Shown in pieces: positions 9,782-19,299 of a DNA stretch of 64,000 bases; position 1 is the stretch's first letter; each line of letters begins with the position of its first letter. This DNA is from Mycobacterium deserti (GTDB lineage Bacteria; Actinomycetota; Actinomycetes; Mycobacteriales; Mycobacteriaceae): NCBI RefSeq assembly GCF_025345615.1, contig NZ_JAODWD010000001.1, forward strand, positions 248,001-312,000, read 5' to 3'. Below the pieces are notes generated by a model. It saw only the letters and a list, made by a program, of their open reading frames with translations, was not told the origin of the DNA and did no database searches. A program made the translations under genes and the position numbers.

Positions 9782-10885
9782 CTAAACCCAGTCTCGTAAG
9801 ACGGCTTCGGTGTCGGCCCCGGCGTCACCGGGCGGGGTGGGGGTGGGCGGCACGCTGCGCGAGAACCGTGGCGCGGGCATGGGCTGCAGGTAGTCGCCGT
9901 CAGCCGAATCATCCCGGTAGAACGTGTCACGTTCGGTGACATGGGGTTCGGATTCGACCTCGCCGAAGGACAACACCGGCGTCACGCACGCGTCGCTGTC
10001 GGCGAACACCTTGGCCCAGTGATCGCGGTCCTTACTCGCGAAGGCCTCGGCGATGCGAGCCCGCAGTTCGGGCCAGCGGCTCATGTCGTTCTGGTCGGGC
10101 AGGTCCGCGCCGTCGAGACCCAGACCCTTGAGCGCCTCGGCGTAGAACTGCGGTTCGATCGCCCCGATGGCGACATGGCGACCGTCGGCGCAGGTATAGG
10201 TGTCGTAGTAGGGGGCGCCACCGTCGAGCATGTTGACGCCGCGCTCGTCGGACCACAGTCCGTCCTGGCGGAAGCTCCAGATCATCTGGGCCAGCACGCT
10301 GGAACCGTCGATCATCGCGGCGTCGACCACCTGGCCCTTGCCCGACGTCTGGCGCTCCCAGAGCGCCGAGAGGATGCCAACGAGGAGGAACATCGACCCA
10401 CCGCCGAAATCACCGGTGAGGTTCAGCGGCGGCACGGGGCGTTCGCCCGCCCGTCCGATCGAGTGCAACACGCCGTTGAGCGAGATGTAGTTGATGTCGT
10501 GGCCGGCCTGCAGTCGGCGCGGTCCGGTCTGGCCCCAACCGGTCATGCGCCCGTAGACGAGTCGCTCGTTGACCTTCGCGCAGTCCTCCGGGCCGAGGCC
10601 GAGTCGTTCGGTCACGCCGGGTCGAAGCCCCTCGATCAACACGTCGGCCTTCGCGACCAACTTGAGCACGAGTTCGCGTCCCTCGTCGGACTTCAGGTCG
10701 GCGGTCACCGACCGACGGTTGCGCAGGGTGGCCTCGCGCTTACTGGTCGGGATGCCGCCGAGCTTGCCGGGGCGTTCCACGCGCACGACGTCGGCGCCGA
10801 GGTCGCCGAGGATCATCGCGGCGTGCGGGCCGGGGCCGATGCTCGCGAGTTCGATGACTCGCAATCCGTGAAGTGGTCCCGCCAT
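9782..10885 (-). CDS. mcr: Alpha-methylacyl-CoA racemase
   Basis: A 367-residue family III CoA-transferase-fold protein that epimerises 2-methylacyl-CoA, needed for beta-oxidation of branched chains such as sterol side chains. The start [36 protein letters not shown] matches mycobacterial MCR closely. The catalytic region AGHDINY supplies the His/Asp pair and LTGDFGGGS the second Asp. Length is near the roughly 360 residues of the family. I chose ATG 10885 rather than the open frame to 10936. It heads the mcr-SDR-nitronate monooxygenase series and diverges from an enoyl-CoA hydratase. Confidence 0.93.
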   Translation of the reverse strand: MAGPLHGLRVIELASIGPGPHAAMILGDLGADVVRVERPGKLGGIPTSKREATLRNRRSVTADLKSDEGRELVLKLVAKADVLIEGLRPGVTERLGLGPEDCAKVNERLVYGRMTGWGQTGPRRLQAGHDINYISLNGVLHSIGRAGERPVPPLNLTGDFGGGSMFLLVGILSALWERQTSGKGQVVDAAMIDGSSVLAQMIWSFRQDGLWSDERGVNMLDGGAPYYDTYTCADGRHVAIGAIEPQFYAEALKGLGLDGADLPDQNDMSRWPELRARIAEAFASKDRDHWAKVFADSDACVTPVLSFGEVESEPHVTERDTFYRDDSADGDYLQPMPAPRFSRSVPPTPTPPGDAGADTEAVLRDWV

Positions 10886-10941
10886 GGTTGACCGCCCTTC
10901 CTTCGACAGACCGACGAACGTTGTCGACCGCGACATAGCTT

Positions 10942-10957
10942 ACTTGTATAACCAAGT
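10942..10957. promoter_or_regulatory. Inverted repeat in the mcr/echA divergent promoter
   Basis: ACTTGTATAACCAAGT has 5-base arms (ACTTG/CAAGT) and contains TATAAC, a possible -10 for the plus-strand gene. On the minus strand it includes ACTTGGTTA, which also occurs in the palindrome at 48770. Placed between divergent genes, it may be a shared operator. Confidence 0.4.
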
Positions 10958-10979
10958 GGGTCCGACCTAGGGTGCAGCC

Positions 10980-11789
10980 ATGACATCCGTCGACTCATAC
11001 GTCGGTATCGACGACCTCACTGTCGCGTTGGTGGACGGCGTCCTGAGCGTGACCATGAACCGGCCGGACAGCTTGAACTCGCTGACGGCGCCGATGCTCA
11101 CCACCATCGGCGACACGCTCGAGCGTGCGGCATCCGATCCGCGCGTGAAGGTCGTGCGACTCGGCGGCGCGGGGCGCGGCTTCTCCTCCGGCGCGGGAAT
11201 CAGTGAAGAGGACCATGCCAATCCGGGCGCGAGCGGCACGCCCGCCGACGTGCTCGACGCGGCCAACCGAGCGGTACGGGCGATCGTGAACTCGCCGCAG
11301 CCTGTCGTCGCGGTTGTGCAGGGGCCCGCGGCGGGGGTGGGAGTGTCGCTGGCGTTGTCGTCGGATGTCGTATTGGCCTCCGAGAAAGCGTTTTTCATGC
11401 TTGCATTCACCAAAATCGGGCTGATGCCCGACGGCGGCGCGTCGGCGTTGATCGCTGCGGCGATCGGTCGCATCCGGGCGATGCGGATGGCGTTGTTGGC
11501 CGAGCGCATCACGGCCGCCGACGCCTACGAGTGGGGGCTGGTGACGGCGGTTCATCCGGCCGACGCGCTCGACGCCGAGGTGGACAAGGTGCTCGCGACG
11601 CTGGTGTCGGGCCCCGCGGTGGCTCTGCGCAAGACCAAGGACGCCGTCAACACCGCGACGTTGACCTCGTTCGAGAGCGCCCTCGAACTCGAGAAGCGCG
11701 GCCAACTGGAACTGCTGAACTCTCACGACTTCCGCGAAGGCACCAAGGCGTTCCAGCAGCGGCGCGCCCCGGAGTTCACCGACTCTTAG
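10980..11789 (+). CDS. Enoyl-CoA hydratase/isomerase family protein (EchA10/EchA11-like)
   Basis: A 269-residue crotonase. The oxyanion-hole segments are GAGRGFSSGAGI near 60-72 and VVQGPAAGVGVSLALSSDVV near 107-126. The usual first catalytic Glu of hydratases is not present in FFMLAFTKIGLMPDGG and the second is Asp, which is more like isomerase-type or specialised crotonases. It diverges from mcr; M. tuberculosis has echA10 and echA11 beside mcr, so it is probably one of those orthologues. It resembles the gene at 38632. A weak AGGG ribosome-binding site precedes ATG 10980. Confidence 0.87.
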   Translation: MTSVDSYVGIDDLTVALVDGVLSVTMNRPDSLNSLTAPMLTTIGDTLERAASDPRVKVVRLGGAGRGFSSGAGISEEDHANPGASGTPADVLDAANRAVRAIVNSPQPVVAVVQGPAAGVGVSLALSSDVVLASEKAFFMLAFTKIGLMPDGGASALIAAAIGRIRAMRMALLAERITAADAYEWGLVTAVHPADALDAEVDKVLATLVSGPAVALRKTKDAVNTATLTSFESALELEKRGQLELLNSHDFREGTKAFQQRRAPEFTDS

Positions 11790-11864
11790 TCGTCGCGGGG
11801 ACGACGGCTCACAGGGCCGAAATTCGGTGGACTCGCCCACCCCTCGTCGGCGACTATCCATTGT

Positions 11865-13145
11865 GTGAGCACGCAATTCGAACTCGAACAGCCGGTCCGC
11901 ACCGGCGGCTGGCGTGTGCTCGCACCCTTCCGGATCCGCGAGTACCGCCTGCTGATCACCGCGGTCTCGTTGTCGATCTTCGCCGAAGGCATGTGGGCCG
12001 TCGTCATGGCCTTACAGGTCATCGAGCTGTCCAACGATCCGACGTCGCTGTCATTGGTCGCGACATGTCTCGGCGCAGGCCTCGTCGCCTTCGTTCTGGT
12101 CGGCGGCATCGCTGCGGATCGCATCAATCAGCGCTCCATCATCATCGCCGTCGAGGCGGTCAACCTTGTCGCGGTGTCGGCGGTCGCGGTGCTGGGACTG
12201 CTTGACCTGCTTCGGATCTGGCACATGGCGGTGGCCGCGGCCGTACTCGGTATCGCGGCGGCCTTCTTCTTCCCCGCCTACAGCGCGATCCTGCCCCGCA
12301 TCCTGCCCGCAGAACAGCTGTTGGCCGCCAATGGTGTCGAAGGTGTCGTGCGACCGGTCTTCCAGCGCGCCGTCGGCCCCGCGATCGGGGGTGTCCTCAT
12401 CGGTGCGACCTTCCCCGCACTCGGCGCCGTGACGGTGGCCGTACTGTTCGCCATCGGACTGGCGCTGCTGGTGGCGACCCGGCCTGCGAAAATCGCAGCG
12501 ACCGAACCGGATCCAGAACGCCCGCACGTGTTGCGCGATCTGCGCGAAGGCTTCGTCTTCGTGCTCGGCACGCCGTGGCTTTTGTGGACCTTGCTGTTCG
12601 CCAGCGTGTTCGTGCTCGTCGTCCTGGGTCCGATCGAGGTGCTTCTGCCGTTCATCGCCAACGACCGCTTCGAGGACGGCGCGCGGATGTACGGATTCGT
12701 CCTCGCGTTCTTCGGAGCCGGCAGCGCCCTCGGGGCGTTGAGCGTCTCGTCGTGGCGGCTGCCGCGTCGCTACCTGACGGTCATGATGGCGATGTGGAGC
12801 GTCGGCGCCGTTCCGCTGGTGGTGTTCGGGTTCACGTCGTCGTTCGCGTTGATGGCGGTGGCGACGTTCGTCATCGGCTTCACCGACGGCGCCGGGATGG
12901 TGATCTGGGGCACGCTGCTGCAGCGGCGCGTGCCGACCGCGATGCTCGGCCGAGTGTCCAGCCTGGACTTCTTCGTCTCGCTGGCGTTCATGCCGGTGTC
13001 GTTCGCGATCGTCGGGCCGCTGTCGAAAGTCGTTTCGATGCAGACGATCTTCCTCGTCGCGGGCATCGCCCCGGTCATTTTGGCCGCCATCGCGATGTGG
13101 GCGGCCGGAATGCGCCGCGACGAAGTCGCCAATCCGCTGCGCTAG
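11865..13145 (+). CDS. MFS transporter
   Basis: A 426-residue major facilitator with about 12 hydrophobic segments. The first pair is at about 28-55 and 60-80, ending in the loop GGIAADRINQRS, an MFS loop 2-3 motif variant. The long conserved central loop and second half (GTLLQRRVPTAMLGRVSSLDFFVS) match the MFS-3/enterobactin-exporter-like group that includes many drug-efflux proteins. The substrate is unknown. It starts at GTG 11865. It stands alone, convergent with a CPBP protease gene (stop codons overlap). Confidence 0.87.
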   Translation: MSTQFELEQPVRTGGWRVLAPFRIREYRLLITAVSLSIFAEGMWAVVMALQVIELSNDPTSLSLVATCLGAGLVAFVLVGGIAADRINQRSIIIAVEAVNLVAVSAVAVLGLLDLLRIWHMAVAAAVLGIAAAFFFPAYSAILPRILPAEQLLAANGVEGVVRPVFQRAVGPAIGGVLIGATFPALGAVTVAVLFAIGLALLVATRPAKIAATEPDPERPHVLRDLREGFVFVLGTPWLLWTLLFASVFVLVVLGPIEVLLPFIANDRFEDGARMYGFVLAFFGAGSALGALSVSSWRLPRRYLTVMMAMWSVGAVPLVVFGFTSSFALMAVATFVIGFTDGAGMVIWGTLLQRRVPTAMLGRVSSLDFFVSLAFMPVSFAIVGPLSKVVSMQTIFLVAGIAPVILAAIAMWAAGMRRDEVANPLR

Positions 13146-13864
13146 ACGCCGAATATCGGCGGCAGTGCGAGCACCAGGATGAGGCCCCAGAAGAAGTGGG
13201 TGAGCATCGGTGCGAGCACGCCGCCGGTGATTCGGCGCAGGAATGCGCAGACCAGACCGAGGACGATCGCCGCGAAACCCAACATCGGGTTGCCGGTCGT
13301 CGCTGCTGTTGCGGCCACATAGAGGACCGTGGATATCAGTATCTGATGATGACGCCCCAGCGCCGTGTACAGCGAGCCACGGAAGAACATCTCCTCGGCC
13401 AGTCCGTTGATGACCGTGATGAACGTGACGAGCACCAGCGGCCCGTAATCGGCGAATTCCAGTACCCGCGTGATGTATTCGCGCACGCCGGGGATCTCGC
13501 GGGCGATGAGTCCTCCGACGACGAACACCGCACCGAGCGACAGGCCGACCGCCGTACCGGTGATGAAGGGCCGCTGATTGCGGCCCCGGAACTTGATACA
13601 ACCGAGATGCAGCGGACCGGACACTAATGCGCCCAATGCCCACACACCCGCAAGGGCCAACGTCAACCAGTAAAACGAATCGTCCCCCGGCGGACGGGTC
13701 AGCGAATAGCCAAGCAGCGCAGCACCGATCACCAATACCACCGACACGACGATGCGCCTGCGACGGACCAACGAGGGCGGTTCGTGATGCGGAACCGGGC
13801 AGGCGTCGATGATCTCCTTGACCTCGGCGCGCCAGCGCGTTCGGCCCGTGCCGACTTCGGTCAT
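13142..13864 (-). CDS. CPBP family intramembrane glutamic endopeptidase
   Basis: A 240-residue membrane protein of the CPBP (Abi) protease family. The catalytic signature EEMFFRG appears in INGLAEEMFFRGSLYTAL at about 145-162 and the histidine motif in LTHFFWGL near 220. Six or so hydrophobic segments surround these. The substrate is unknown. Start ATG 13864 (MTEVGTGRTRWRAEV) overlaps the stop of the upstream NAD-binding protein by four bases, so the two are translationally coupled. Its stop overlaps that of the convergent MFS gene. Confidence 0.85.
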   Translation of the reverse strand: MTEVGTGRTRWRAEVKEIIDACPVPHHEPPSLVRRRRIVVSVVLVIGAALLGYSLTRPPGDDSFYWLTLALAGVWALGALVSGPLHLGCIKFRGRNQRPFITGTAVGLSLGAVFVVGGLIAREIPGVREYITRVLEFADYGPLVLVTFITVINGLAEEMFFRGSLYTALGRHHQILISTVLYVAATAATTGNPMLGFAAIVLGLVCAFLRRITGGVLAPMLTHFFWGLILVLALPPIFGV

Positions 13865-15006
13865 GCCGGCGTCACCTTCGGCACGAAGTCGGCCAGCGTG
13901 TCGAGCCCGGTGCGGACCGCGGCCGCGACGGGCCCCGGCACCGCTTCGAGCAGGCCGAGAGCGGCCTGGGCGAACGACGGCATGAACGGCTCGGCCAGCT
14001 GCCGGATGCGCAGCGTGTCGCCGCCCGCCCACGGCGGGTCGGAATCGGCAAGGTGGTGCGGATCGGTGAGCTGATTCACCGGCGTGCGGCTGCGGCTCGA
14101 CAACGCGCGCCGCATCGCCTCGTCGATCCCGACCAGACCACCCGGCGGGTCGGGGATGAGGTCGCGCAGTCCTGTCTCGGAAGCCACCATCGAATGGTCC
14201 AGCGACTCAACGAGGTCGGAGGCCAGGCCACCCGGCACGGGCAGCACCGCGGCCGTTACCTTCGACACCAACGAGGTGTCGATACCGATAACCGGCAGTT
14301 CGGCGCGCCATTTGCCCGCGTTTCGCGCGTATGCACGCAGCAGGTCGGCATACGACGAGGTCTCCGGGCCGTAGATGTCGTACGCGCCTGCAGGCACCCG
14401 GTCGCCGTCGGCCGCGGCGACGAGGTAGTACAGCACGTCGCTGATCGAGATCGGGTCGATCGGGTTCGACGACCAACCGGGCAGCGGCATAAGCAGGAAC
14501 CGGTCGCTGACGTAACGCAGCATCTCGAACGACGTCGACCCAGCGCCGATGATGAGCGCCGCGCCCAGCCACACCACGTCCGGACCGCCCTCCACGTTCA
14601 ACGCGTGAGCGACCTCGGCCCGGCTGGTCAGATGCTCGGAGAGCTGATCGCCTTCGGGCACGAAGCCGCCGAGGTAGACGATGCGCCGCACTCCTGCGGC
14701 CTTGGCCGCGTTCGCCACATTGGCCGCTCCGCGGTTGTCCGCCTCGCGAAAGTCCGGCTGACCGATGCCGTGCACCAGGTAGTAGATGACGTCGATGGGC
14801 CCCGCCTCGGCGAAGGCGTTGGCCACCGAGTCCTCGTCGTGCGCGTCCAGCGCGACGCCGTCGACCTCGTCGTACCAACCGAAATCGGCCAGACGCTTCG
14901 GATTTCGGGTGGCGGCAACGACCTCGTGGCCCTCGCTCAGAAGGGCGGTGACGAGGCGGGAACCGATGTAGCCGGTCGCGCCGGTGACGAGGATGCGCAA
15001 ACTCAC
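13861..15006 (-). CDS. NAD(P)-binding epimerase/atypical SDR protein
   Basis: A 381-residue protein whose N-terminal half is a Rossmann domain: VTGATGYIGSRLVTALL at residues 7-23, then EGHEVVAATRNPKRLADFG, IDVIYYLVHGIGQPDF and RIVYLGGFVPEG. This is the NmrA/SDR_a5-type atypical SDR layout. The C-terminal 120 residues are less conserved and I cannot assign them. The usual YxxxK motif is not evident, so it may be a binding or regulatory protein rather than a dehydrogenase. It is followed by the CPBP gene with a four-base overlap. Confidence 0.82.
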   Translation of the reverse strand: MSLRILVTGATGYIGSRLVTALLSEGHEVVAATRNPKRLADFGWYDEVDGVALDAHDEDSVANAFAEAGPIDVIYYLVHGIGQPDFREADNRGAANVANAAKAAGVRRIVYLGGFVPEGDQLSEHLTSRAEVAHALNVEGGPDVVWLGAALIIGAGSTSFEMLRYVSDRFLLMPLPGWSSNPIDPISISDVLYYLVAAADGDRVPAGAYDIYGPETSSYADLLRAYARNAGKWRAELPVIGIDTSLVSKVTAAVLPVPGGLASDLVESLDHSMVASETGLRDLIPDPPGGLVGIDEAMRRALSSRSRTPVNQLTDPHHLADSDPPWAGGDTLRIRQLAEPFMPSFAQAALGLLEAVPGPVAAAVRTGLDTLADFVPKVTPA

Positions 15007-15039
15007 CGTACGGCTGTACCCGGTACGCCCCGCTCAGAA

Positions 15040-15573
15040 TCAGTGCAACGCGTCACGGTGCAGTTCGATCAACTGCTGGTAGACCAGCGCGTTGCCCGAA
15101 TTGTGGGCGACCTCGTCGTCGCTGAGGTCCCGGCGCACCTTGCCTGGGACGCCGGCGACCAGCGACCGCGGCGGCACCACGAATCCCTGCGGCACCAACG
15201 CGCTTGCCGCGATCAGAGATCCTGCACCGATCTTGGCCCCGTTGAGAATGACCGCCCCCATACCGATGAGGCAGCCGTCGTCGATCTCGCATCCGTGCAG
15301 TACGGCGTTGTGTCCGACGCTCACGTTCGCGCCGATGCGGACCGGAAACCCCGGATCGACGTGTACGGTCACGCCGTCCTGGATGTTCGTGCCCGCCCCG
15401 ACCTCGATGGGTTCGGCTTCGGCCCGCAGCGTGGCGCCGTACCAGACGCTCGACAAGGACCCCAGCGATACCCGACCGATCAGGCTCGCGTTGGGCGCCG
15501 CCCACGACTCGGCGTCCAGTTGGGGCACATGGCCACGAATGGGCACGATCAGCGGCGCAGGCATGCGCGTCAT
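15040..15573 (-). CDS. Gamma-carbonic-anhydrase-like hexapeptide-repeat protein
   Basis: A 177-residue left-handed beta-helix protein. Hexapeptide repeats run through about residues 25-140: SLIGRVSLG, VWYGATLRAEAEPIEVGAGTNIQDGVTVHVDPG, VSVGHNAVLHGCEIDDGCLIGMGAVILNGAKIG. The histidines in HVDPG, GHNAVLHG match the zinc ligands of the gamma-CA family (PaaY/YrdA-like). Activity as carbonic anhydrase or thioesterase cannot be told from sequence. I chose ATG 15573 because AGAGGG lies eight bases upstream; ATG 15564 is the alternative. It diverges from a TetR gene with 48 bases between. Confidence 0.88.
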   Translation of the reverse strand: MTRMPAPLIVPIRGHVPQLDAESWAAPNASLIGRVSLGSLSSVWYGATLRAEAEPIEVGAGTNIQDGVTVHVDPGFPVRIGANVSVGHNAVLHGCEIDDGCLIGMGAVILNGAKIGAGSLIAASALVPQGFVVPPRSLVAGVPGKVRRDLSDDEVAHNSGNALVYQQLIELHRDALH

Positions 15574-15621
15574 CGTATGCGCCCTCTTGTAGCGTGGCAT
15601 GCGTGACCATGGCTGACGCAG

Positions 15622-16200
15622 ATGGCTGACGTCGTGTATCTGCGGTCATACGACGATCGTGGCCGCGTCGACGACACCGACGCACGCAGGGCGCTGAACG
15701 CCACCGTGGAGCTGCTGCGCGAGATCCCCTACGAGAACGTCACCATGTCGATGATCGCCAAGCGCGCGGGAGTCCGATATGGCGGCATCCGAGCACATTT
15801 CGGGTCCAAGGACGCGATCGTCGCCGAGATCTACCTGGATCGGTTGCGTGCGGCCCCGTTGACCGTCGACGTCGAACAGGACGTTCGGGCGCGCATCGCC
15901 GAACAGTTCTGCGAACTGGTGATGCTGCTGGCCGACGAGCCCGGCCTGGCCGCCGCGTGTTCGGCCGCGCTGATCGGTGACGAACCGGGAGTGCGGTCCA
16001 TCCGCCACCGCATCAACGCCGAGTACCACCGGCGCGTGTGCACGGCGCTGCGCTCCGGGGCCTGGCCCGAGGTCACCGAGACGCTGCACTTCGGGCTGAT
16101 AGGAGCGCTCGTGCAGGCCGGCTGCGGGCGCGACACCCGCGAGACGGCCGACGCACTGGCGGGTGCGGTCGCCGCGGTGCTGCCCGACTACACGCCCTGA
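15622..16200 (+). CDS. TetR-family transcriptional regulator
   Basis: A 192-residue TetR regulator. The DNA-binding region covers about residues 20-66: DTDARRALNATVELLREIPYENV, then MSMIAKRAGVRYGGIRAHFGSKDAIVAEIYLDRL. The ligand domain follows with several alanine-rich helices. It diverges from the hexapeptide gene and may control it. The ATG at 15609 in another frame is blocked by a stop, so 15622 is the start. Its end overlaps the convergent GlxA gene by 13 bases. Confidence 0.87.
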   Translation: MADVVYLRSYDDRGRVDDTDARRALNATVELLREIPYENVTMSMIAKRAGVRYGGIRAHFGSKDAIVAEIYLDRLRAAPLTVDVEQDVRARIAEQFCELVMLLADEPGLAAACSAALIGDEPGVRSIRHRINAEYHRRVCTALRSGAWPEVTETLHFGLIGALVQAGCGRDTRETADALAGAVAAVLPDYTP

Positions 16201-17144
16201 AACACCTTGCGGTAGCCCGTCGGTGACATGCCGACCCCGCGCCGCAGGTGATGGCGGAGGTTGCCGCCCGAACCGAGTCCGGACAGCCGGGCCACCTCGT
16301 CGACACTCAGATCACGCGACTCGAGCAGTTCGCGGGCGCGGTCGATGCGGCGAGCGCGCACCCACACCCCCGGCGACTGTCCGGTCTCCGCGCGGAAGCG
16401 CCGGTTGAACGTGCGCGCGCTCATCTTTGCGTGCCGGGCCATCCGCTGCACCGTCAGTTCCTCGTCGAGTCTCCCCATGGCCCATTCGCGTGTCGCGGCC
16501 GTCGAGAAGTCGTCGGGTGCCAGTACGTGCCGGTCGATGAACTGTGCCTGACCGCCTTCGCGCCACGGCGGCACAACGCAGTACTTCGCGACGGCGTTGG
16601 CCACCTGCGTGCCGTGATCGGAGCGAATGATGTGCAGGCACAGGTCGATTCCCGCGGCGAGACCAGCCGAGGTCAAGATGTCGCCGTCGTCGACGAACAA
16701 CACGTTCTCGTCGACCCGCACCTGAGAATGCATCTCACGAAGTGTGTCGGCGTACTTCCAATGTGTGGTGGCGGGCCGACCGTCGAGCAACCCGGCGGCC
16801 GCGAGGACGAAGGCGCCCGTACAGATCGACACCAACCGGGTACCGGGCCGAATCAAAGCCAGCGCTGCCGATACCTCGGATGCGAGCACTCCGTCGGCAC
16901 GGGCAGGTGGGTACCGCGTGCCGGGGATCACCACCGTGTCGGCGCTCGCCAAAGCCTCCGGTCCGGCTTCCGGCAGCACCGCGAACCCCGCCGTCGCCGC
17001 GACGGGATCCGTCGACAGGCCACAGGTCACCACCTTGTACAACGCCTCCCCGCCCGCATCCGCGGCGTTGCCGAACAGGAGAGTCGGAATCGTCGCGTCG
17101 AAGCCGACCACCGGCGGCAGCAGGAGGACGGCAACGCGATGCAT
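16188..17144 (-). CDS. GlxA-family AraC transcriptional regulator (DJ-1/PfpI domain)
   Basis: A 318-residue regulator with an N-terminal DJ-1/PfpI-like domain (about 1-190), including VSICTGAFVLAAAGLLDGRPATTHW with the conserved cysteine, and a C-terminal AraC double HTH (about 220-315: LTVQRMARHAKMSARTFNRRF, DEVARLSGLGSGGNLRHHLRRGVGMSPTGYRKVF). This is the GlxA/FtrA architecture. It diverges from an MFS transporter by only 27 bases and is likely its regulator. ATG 17144 is the natural start. Confidence 0.92.
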   Translation of the reverse strand: MHRVAVLLLPPVVGFDATIPTLLFGNAADAGGEALYKVVTCGLSTDPVAATAGFAVLPEAGPEALASADTVVIPGTRYPPARADGVLASEVSAALALIRPGTRLVSICTGAFVLAAAGLLDGRPATTHWKYADTLREMHSQVRVDENVLFVDDGDILTSAGLAAGIDLCLHIIRSDHGTQVANAVAKYCVVPPWREGGQAQFIDRHVLAPDDFSTAATREWAMGRLDEELTVQRMARHAKMSARTFNRRFRAETGQSPGVWVRARRIDRARELLESRDLSVDEVARLSGLGSGGNLRHHLRRGVGMSPTGYRKVFQGV

Positions 17145-17171
17145 GCCGCCAGTTTGGCATGTTTTTGATGC

Positions 17172-18497
17172 ATGGTGTCGTTCATGCCACTAGTCGACCG
17201 AGAGCCGGTCGGCGACAGTGGTTCGGTGACGCTGACCGCCGCGCGCAAGAGCGCCCCCCGCATCCACTGGGCCTGGGTCGTTGCGCCGGTGAGTTTCGTG
17301 GCCATCCTCGGCGCGGCGGGCTTCCGGTCCGTGCCGGGCGTGATGATGAACCCGCTCCACCACGAGTTCGGGTGGTCGCACGGCACGGTGGGGCTGGCGA
17401 TGTCGGTCAACATGACGCTCTTCGGGCTCACGGCGCCATTCGCCGCGGCATTGATGGACCGTTTCGGCGTGCGGCCGGTGCTCTCGGCGGCTCTACTGCT
17501 CATCGCGTCTGGTTCGGCGCTCAGCGTGACGATGACGACGAGTTGGCAACTCGTCCTGCTCTGGGGCGTGCTGGTCGGGGTCGGGACCGGGTCGATCTCG
17601 ATGGGATTCGTCGCCACGGTGGCGACCCGCTGGTTCGAGGCGCGCCGCGGTCTGGTGACCGGCGTGCTGACAGCAGCCAGCGCCACCGGGCAGCTGATCT
17701 TCCTGCCCGTGGTGGCGGAGGTGACGACCCGCCACGGCTGGCGGTGGGCGTCGCTGATCGTCGCGGCGGCGGCGCTGAGCGTCATCCCGCTGGTGCTGGT
17801 GTTCATGCGCAACTACCCGCAGGACAAGGGCCTGACGGCCTACGGCGCGACGACGACCGAGCCCGCCCCGGTGCCCGCGTCGAGCTTCCGTGCCGCCTTC
17901 GAGGGGCTGGTGATCGGCGCGCGAGTCCCCGCTTTCTGGCTGCTGGCGGCCAGCTTCGCGATCTGCGGCATGACGACCAACGGGCTGATCGGCACCCACT
18001 TCATCCCGGCCGCCAACGACCACGGCATGCCCACGACGGTCGCGGCAGGCCTGTTGGCCACGATCGGGATCCTCGACGTAGCGGGCACGGTGTTCTCGGG
18101 CTGGCTCACCGACCGGGTGGACCCGCGGCTGCTGCTCGTCGTGTATTACACGGGCCGCGGACTGTCGCTGCTTCTGCTGCCGTCGCTGTTGTCTCCGCAG
18201 GCCGAGCCGAGCACATGGGTGTTCGTCATCTTCTACGGGCTGGACTGGGTGGCGACCGTGCCGCCGACGATCGTGCTGTGCCGCAACTACTTCGGCGCCC
18301 GGACTCCCGTCGTGTTCGGCTGGGTATTCGCCTCTCACCAACTCGGCGCGGCGATTGCCGCGGGCGGTGCCGGTTGGCTACGCGACCTTCAGGGCGACTA
18401 CGACCTGGCGTTCTACCTCGCGGCGGGGCTTTGCCTGGTCGCCGCGGGGTTGTGTGCGCAGATTCGCAAACCCCAGGTCAGCGCGGGTGCGGAGTGA
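17172..18497 (+). CDS. MFS transporter (oxalate/formate antiporter-like)
   Basis: A 441-residue MFS protein with 12 predicted segments. The region FTAPFAAALMDRFGVRPVLSAALLL-type loop 2-3 (ALMDRFGVRPV) and ATRWFEARRGLVTGVLTAASATGQLIF are typical of the OFA/monocarboxylate transporter group. A monocarboxylate is a plausible substrate but is not shown. Either ATG 17172 or ATG 17184 (MPLVDREPVG) could start it. It shares a 27-base divergent intergenic region with the GlxA regulator, suggesting control by it. Confidence 0.87.
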   Translation: MVSFMPLVDREPVGDSGSVTLTAARKSAPRIHWAWVVAPVSFVAILGAAGFRSVPGVMMNPLHHEFGWSHGTVGLAMSVNMTLFGLTAPFAAALMDRFGVRPVLSAALLLIASGSALSVTMTTSWQLVLLWGVLVGVGTGSISMGFVATVATRWFEARRGLVTGVLTAASATGQLIFLPVVAEVTTRHGWRWASLIVAAAALSVIPLVLVFMRNYPQDKGLTAYGATTTEPAPVPASSFRAAFEGLVIGARVPAFWLLAASFAICGMTTNGLIGTHFIPAANDHGMPTTVAAGLLATIGILDVAGTVFSGWLTDRVDPRLLLVVYYTGRGLSLLLLPSLLSPQAEPSTWVFVIFYGLDWVATVPPTIVLCRNYFGARTPVVFGWVFASHQLGAAIAAGGAGWLRDLQGDYDLAFYLAAGLCLVAAGLCAQIRKPQVSAGAE

Positions 18498-18578
18498 CTT
18501 CGGCGAGGTAGTGACTTTGGTGATCGTCGACTCAGGCCCTTACCATTCGATGCGACCTGACTAGCTGAGGAGCCGCAA

Positions 18579-19280
18579 GTGAAGACTCGCACCAGCAAGG
18601 CTGTTGCCGCCGCGGCGGGAGTGGCCGCGATCGCCGTTTCCGTGCCGCTGGCCGTGACCGCCTATGCGCAGCCGGCATCGCCGACGCCCACCAAGCCGGC
18701 GGAGCCGGTCATCCCGGGCCTCGAGGGTGACTGCGATCCGTTCCGGGCCGCAAACCCGAATTGGAAGGGCTTCATCAACCAGCCGGTGGGCCAGGTGCTT
18801 TCCCAGATCGCGGACGTCAGCACGTTCAATGCGGCGATCTCCGGCGGGTTGAACCCCGCCGTCAACGTCGTCCCGGTGCTGGAGAACGGACCGTACGTCG
18901 TGTTCGCGCCGACCGACGAGGCGTTCGCGAAGCTGCCGCCCGGACAGCTCGACGCCCTCAAGAACGACCCGAAGGCACTGACCGACCTGGACTTCTACCA
19001 CGTCTTCCTCGGCCTGCTCGGCCCCGCCGACGTGAAGGGTCAGCGACCCACGCAGCAGGGCGCGGAGATCAAGGTCGAAGGAACCAACGGCGACATCAAG
19101 ATCAACGACACCGCCAAGGTGATCTGCGGCGGCATCGCTGCGCAGAACGCCCGCATCTATCTGATCGATACCGTGCTCGACCCGGCCACTCCGCCCGAGG
19201 CAATCACGCCGTCGGCGACGTCGACCAGCGAGACGACGACGACCGAGCCGACCCCGGCCGCGGACGTCCCGATCGGCTGA
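18579..19280 (+). CDS. Secreted fasciclin (FAS1) domain protein, MPT70/MPT83-like
   Basis: A 233-residue exported protein. The signal peptide is about residues 1-31 (basic start, AAAAGVAAIAVSVPLAV, cleavage after AYA). One FAS1 domain covers about 50-205, with FAPTDEAFAKLPPGQLDAL and DFYHVFLGLL, ending NARIYLIDTVLDP. A Thr/Glu/Pro-rich tail (TSTSETTTTEPTPAAD) follows. Two cysteines (in GDCDPF and VICGG) could form a disulphide as in MPT70. There is no lipobox, so it should be secreted rather than lipid-anchored. GTG 18579 follows a GAGGAG ribosome-binding site. FAS1 proteins act in adhesion. Confidence 0.92.
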   Translation: MKTRTSKAVAAAAGVAAIAVSVPLAVTAYAQPASPTPTKPAEPVIPGLEGDCDPFRAANPNWKGFINQPVGQVLSQIADVSTFNAAISGGLNPAVNVVPVLENGPYVVFAPTDEAFAKLPPGQLDALKNDPKALTDLDFYHVFLGLLGPADVKGQRPTQQGAEIKVEGTNGDIKINDTAKVICGGIAAQNARIYLIDTVLDPATPPEAITPSATSTSETTTTEPTPAADVPIG

Positions 19281-19299
19281 GCCCACGCCGGCGAGCCGG

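Noticed and set aside
10942..10957. KstR2 operator in the mcr promoter
   Set aside because: The arms are ACTTG...CAAGT with six bases between, the reverse arrangement of the KstR2 consensus CAAGnnCTTG.
12051..13643. 530-residue minus-strand open frame
   Set aside because: Antisense to the MFS transporter and the CPBP gene; low-complexity Arg/His/Asp composition with no domain.
14053..15606. 517-residue plus-strand open frame
   Set aside because: Antisense shadow of the NAD-binding and hexapeptide-repeat genes, both of which have recognisable domains.
16742..18511. 589-residue plus-strand open frame
   Set aside because: Out-of-frame reading of the GlxA and MFS genes; Arg/Pro-rich and without a start signal.
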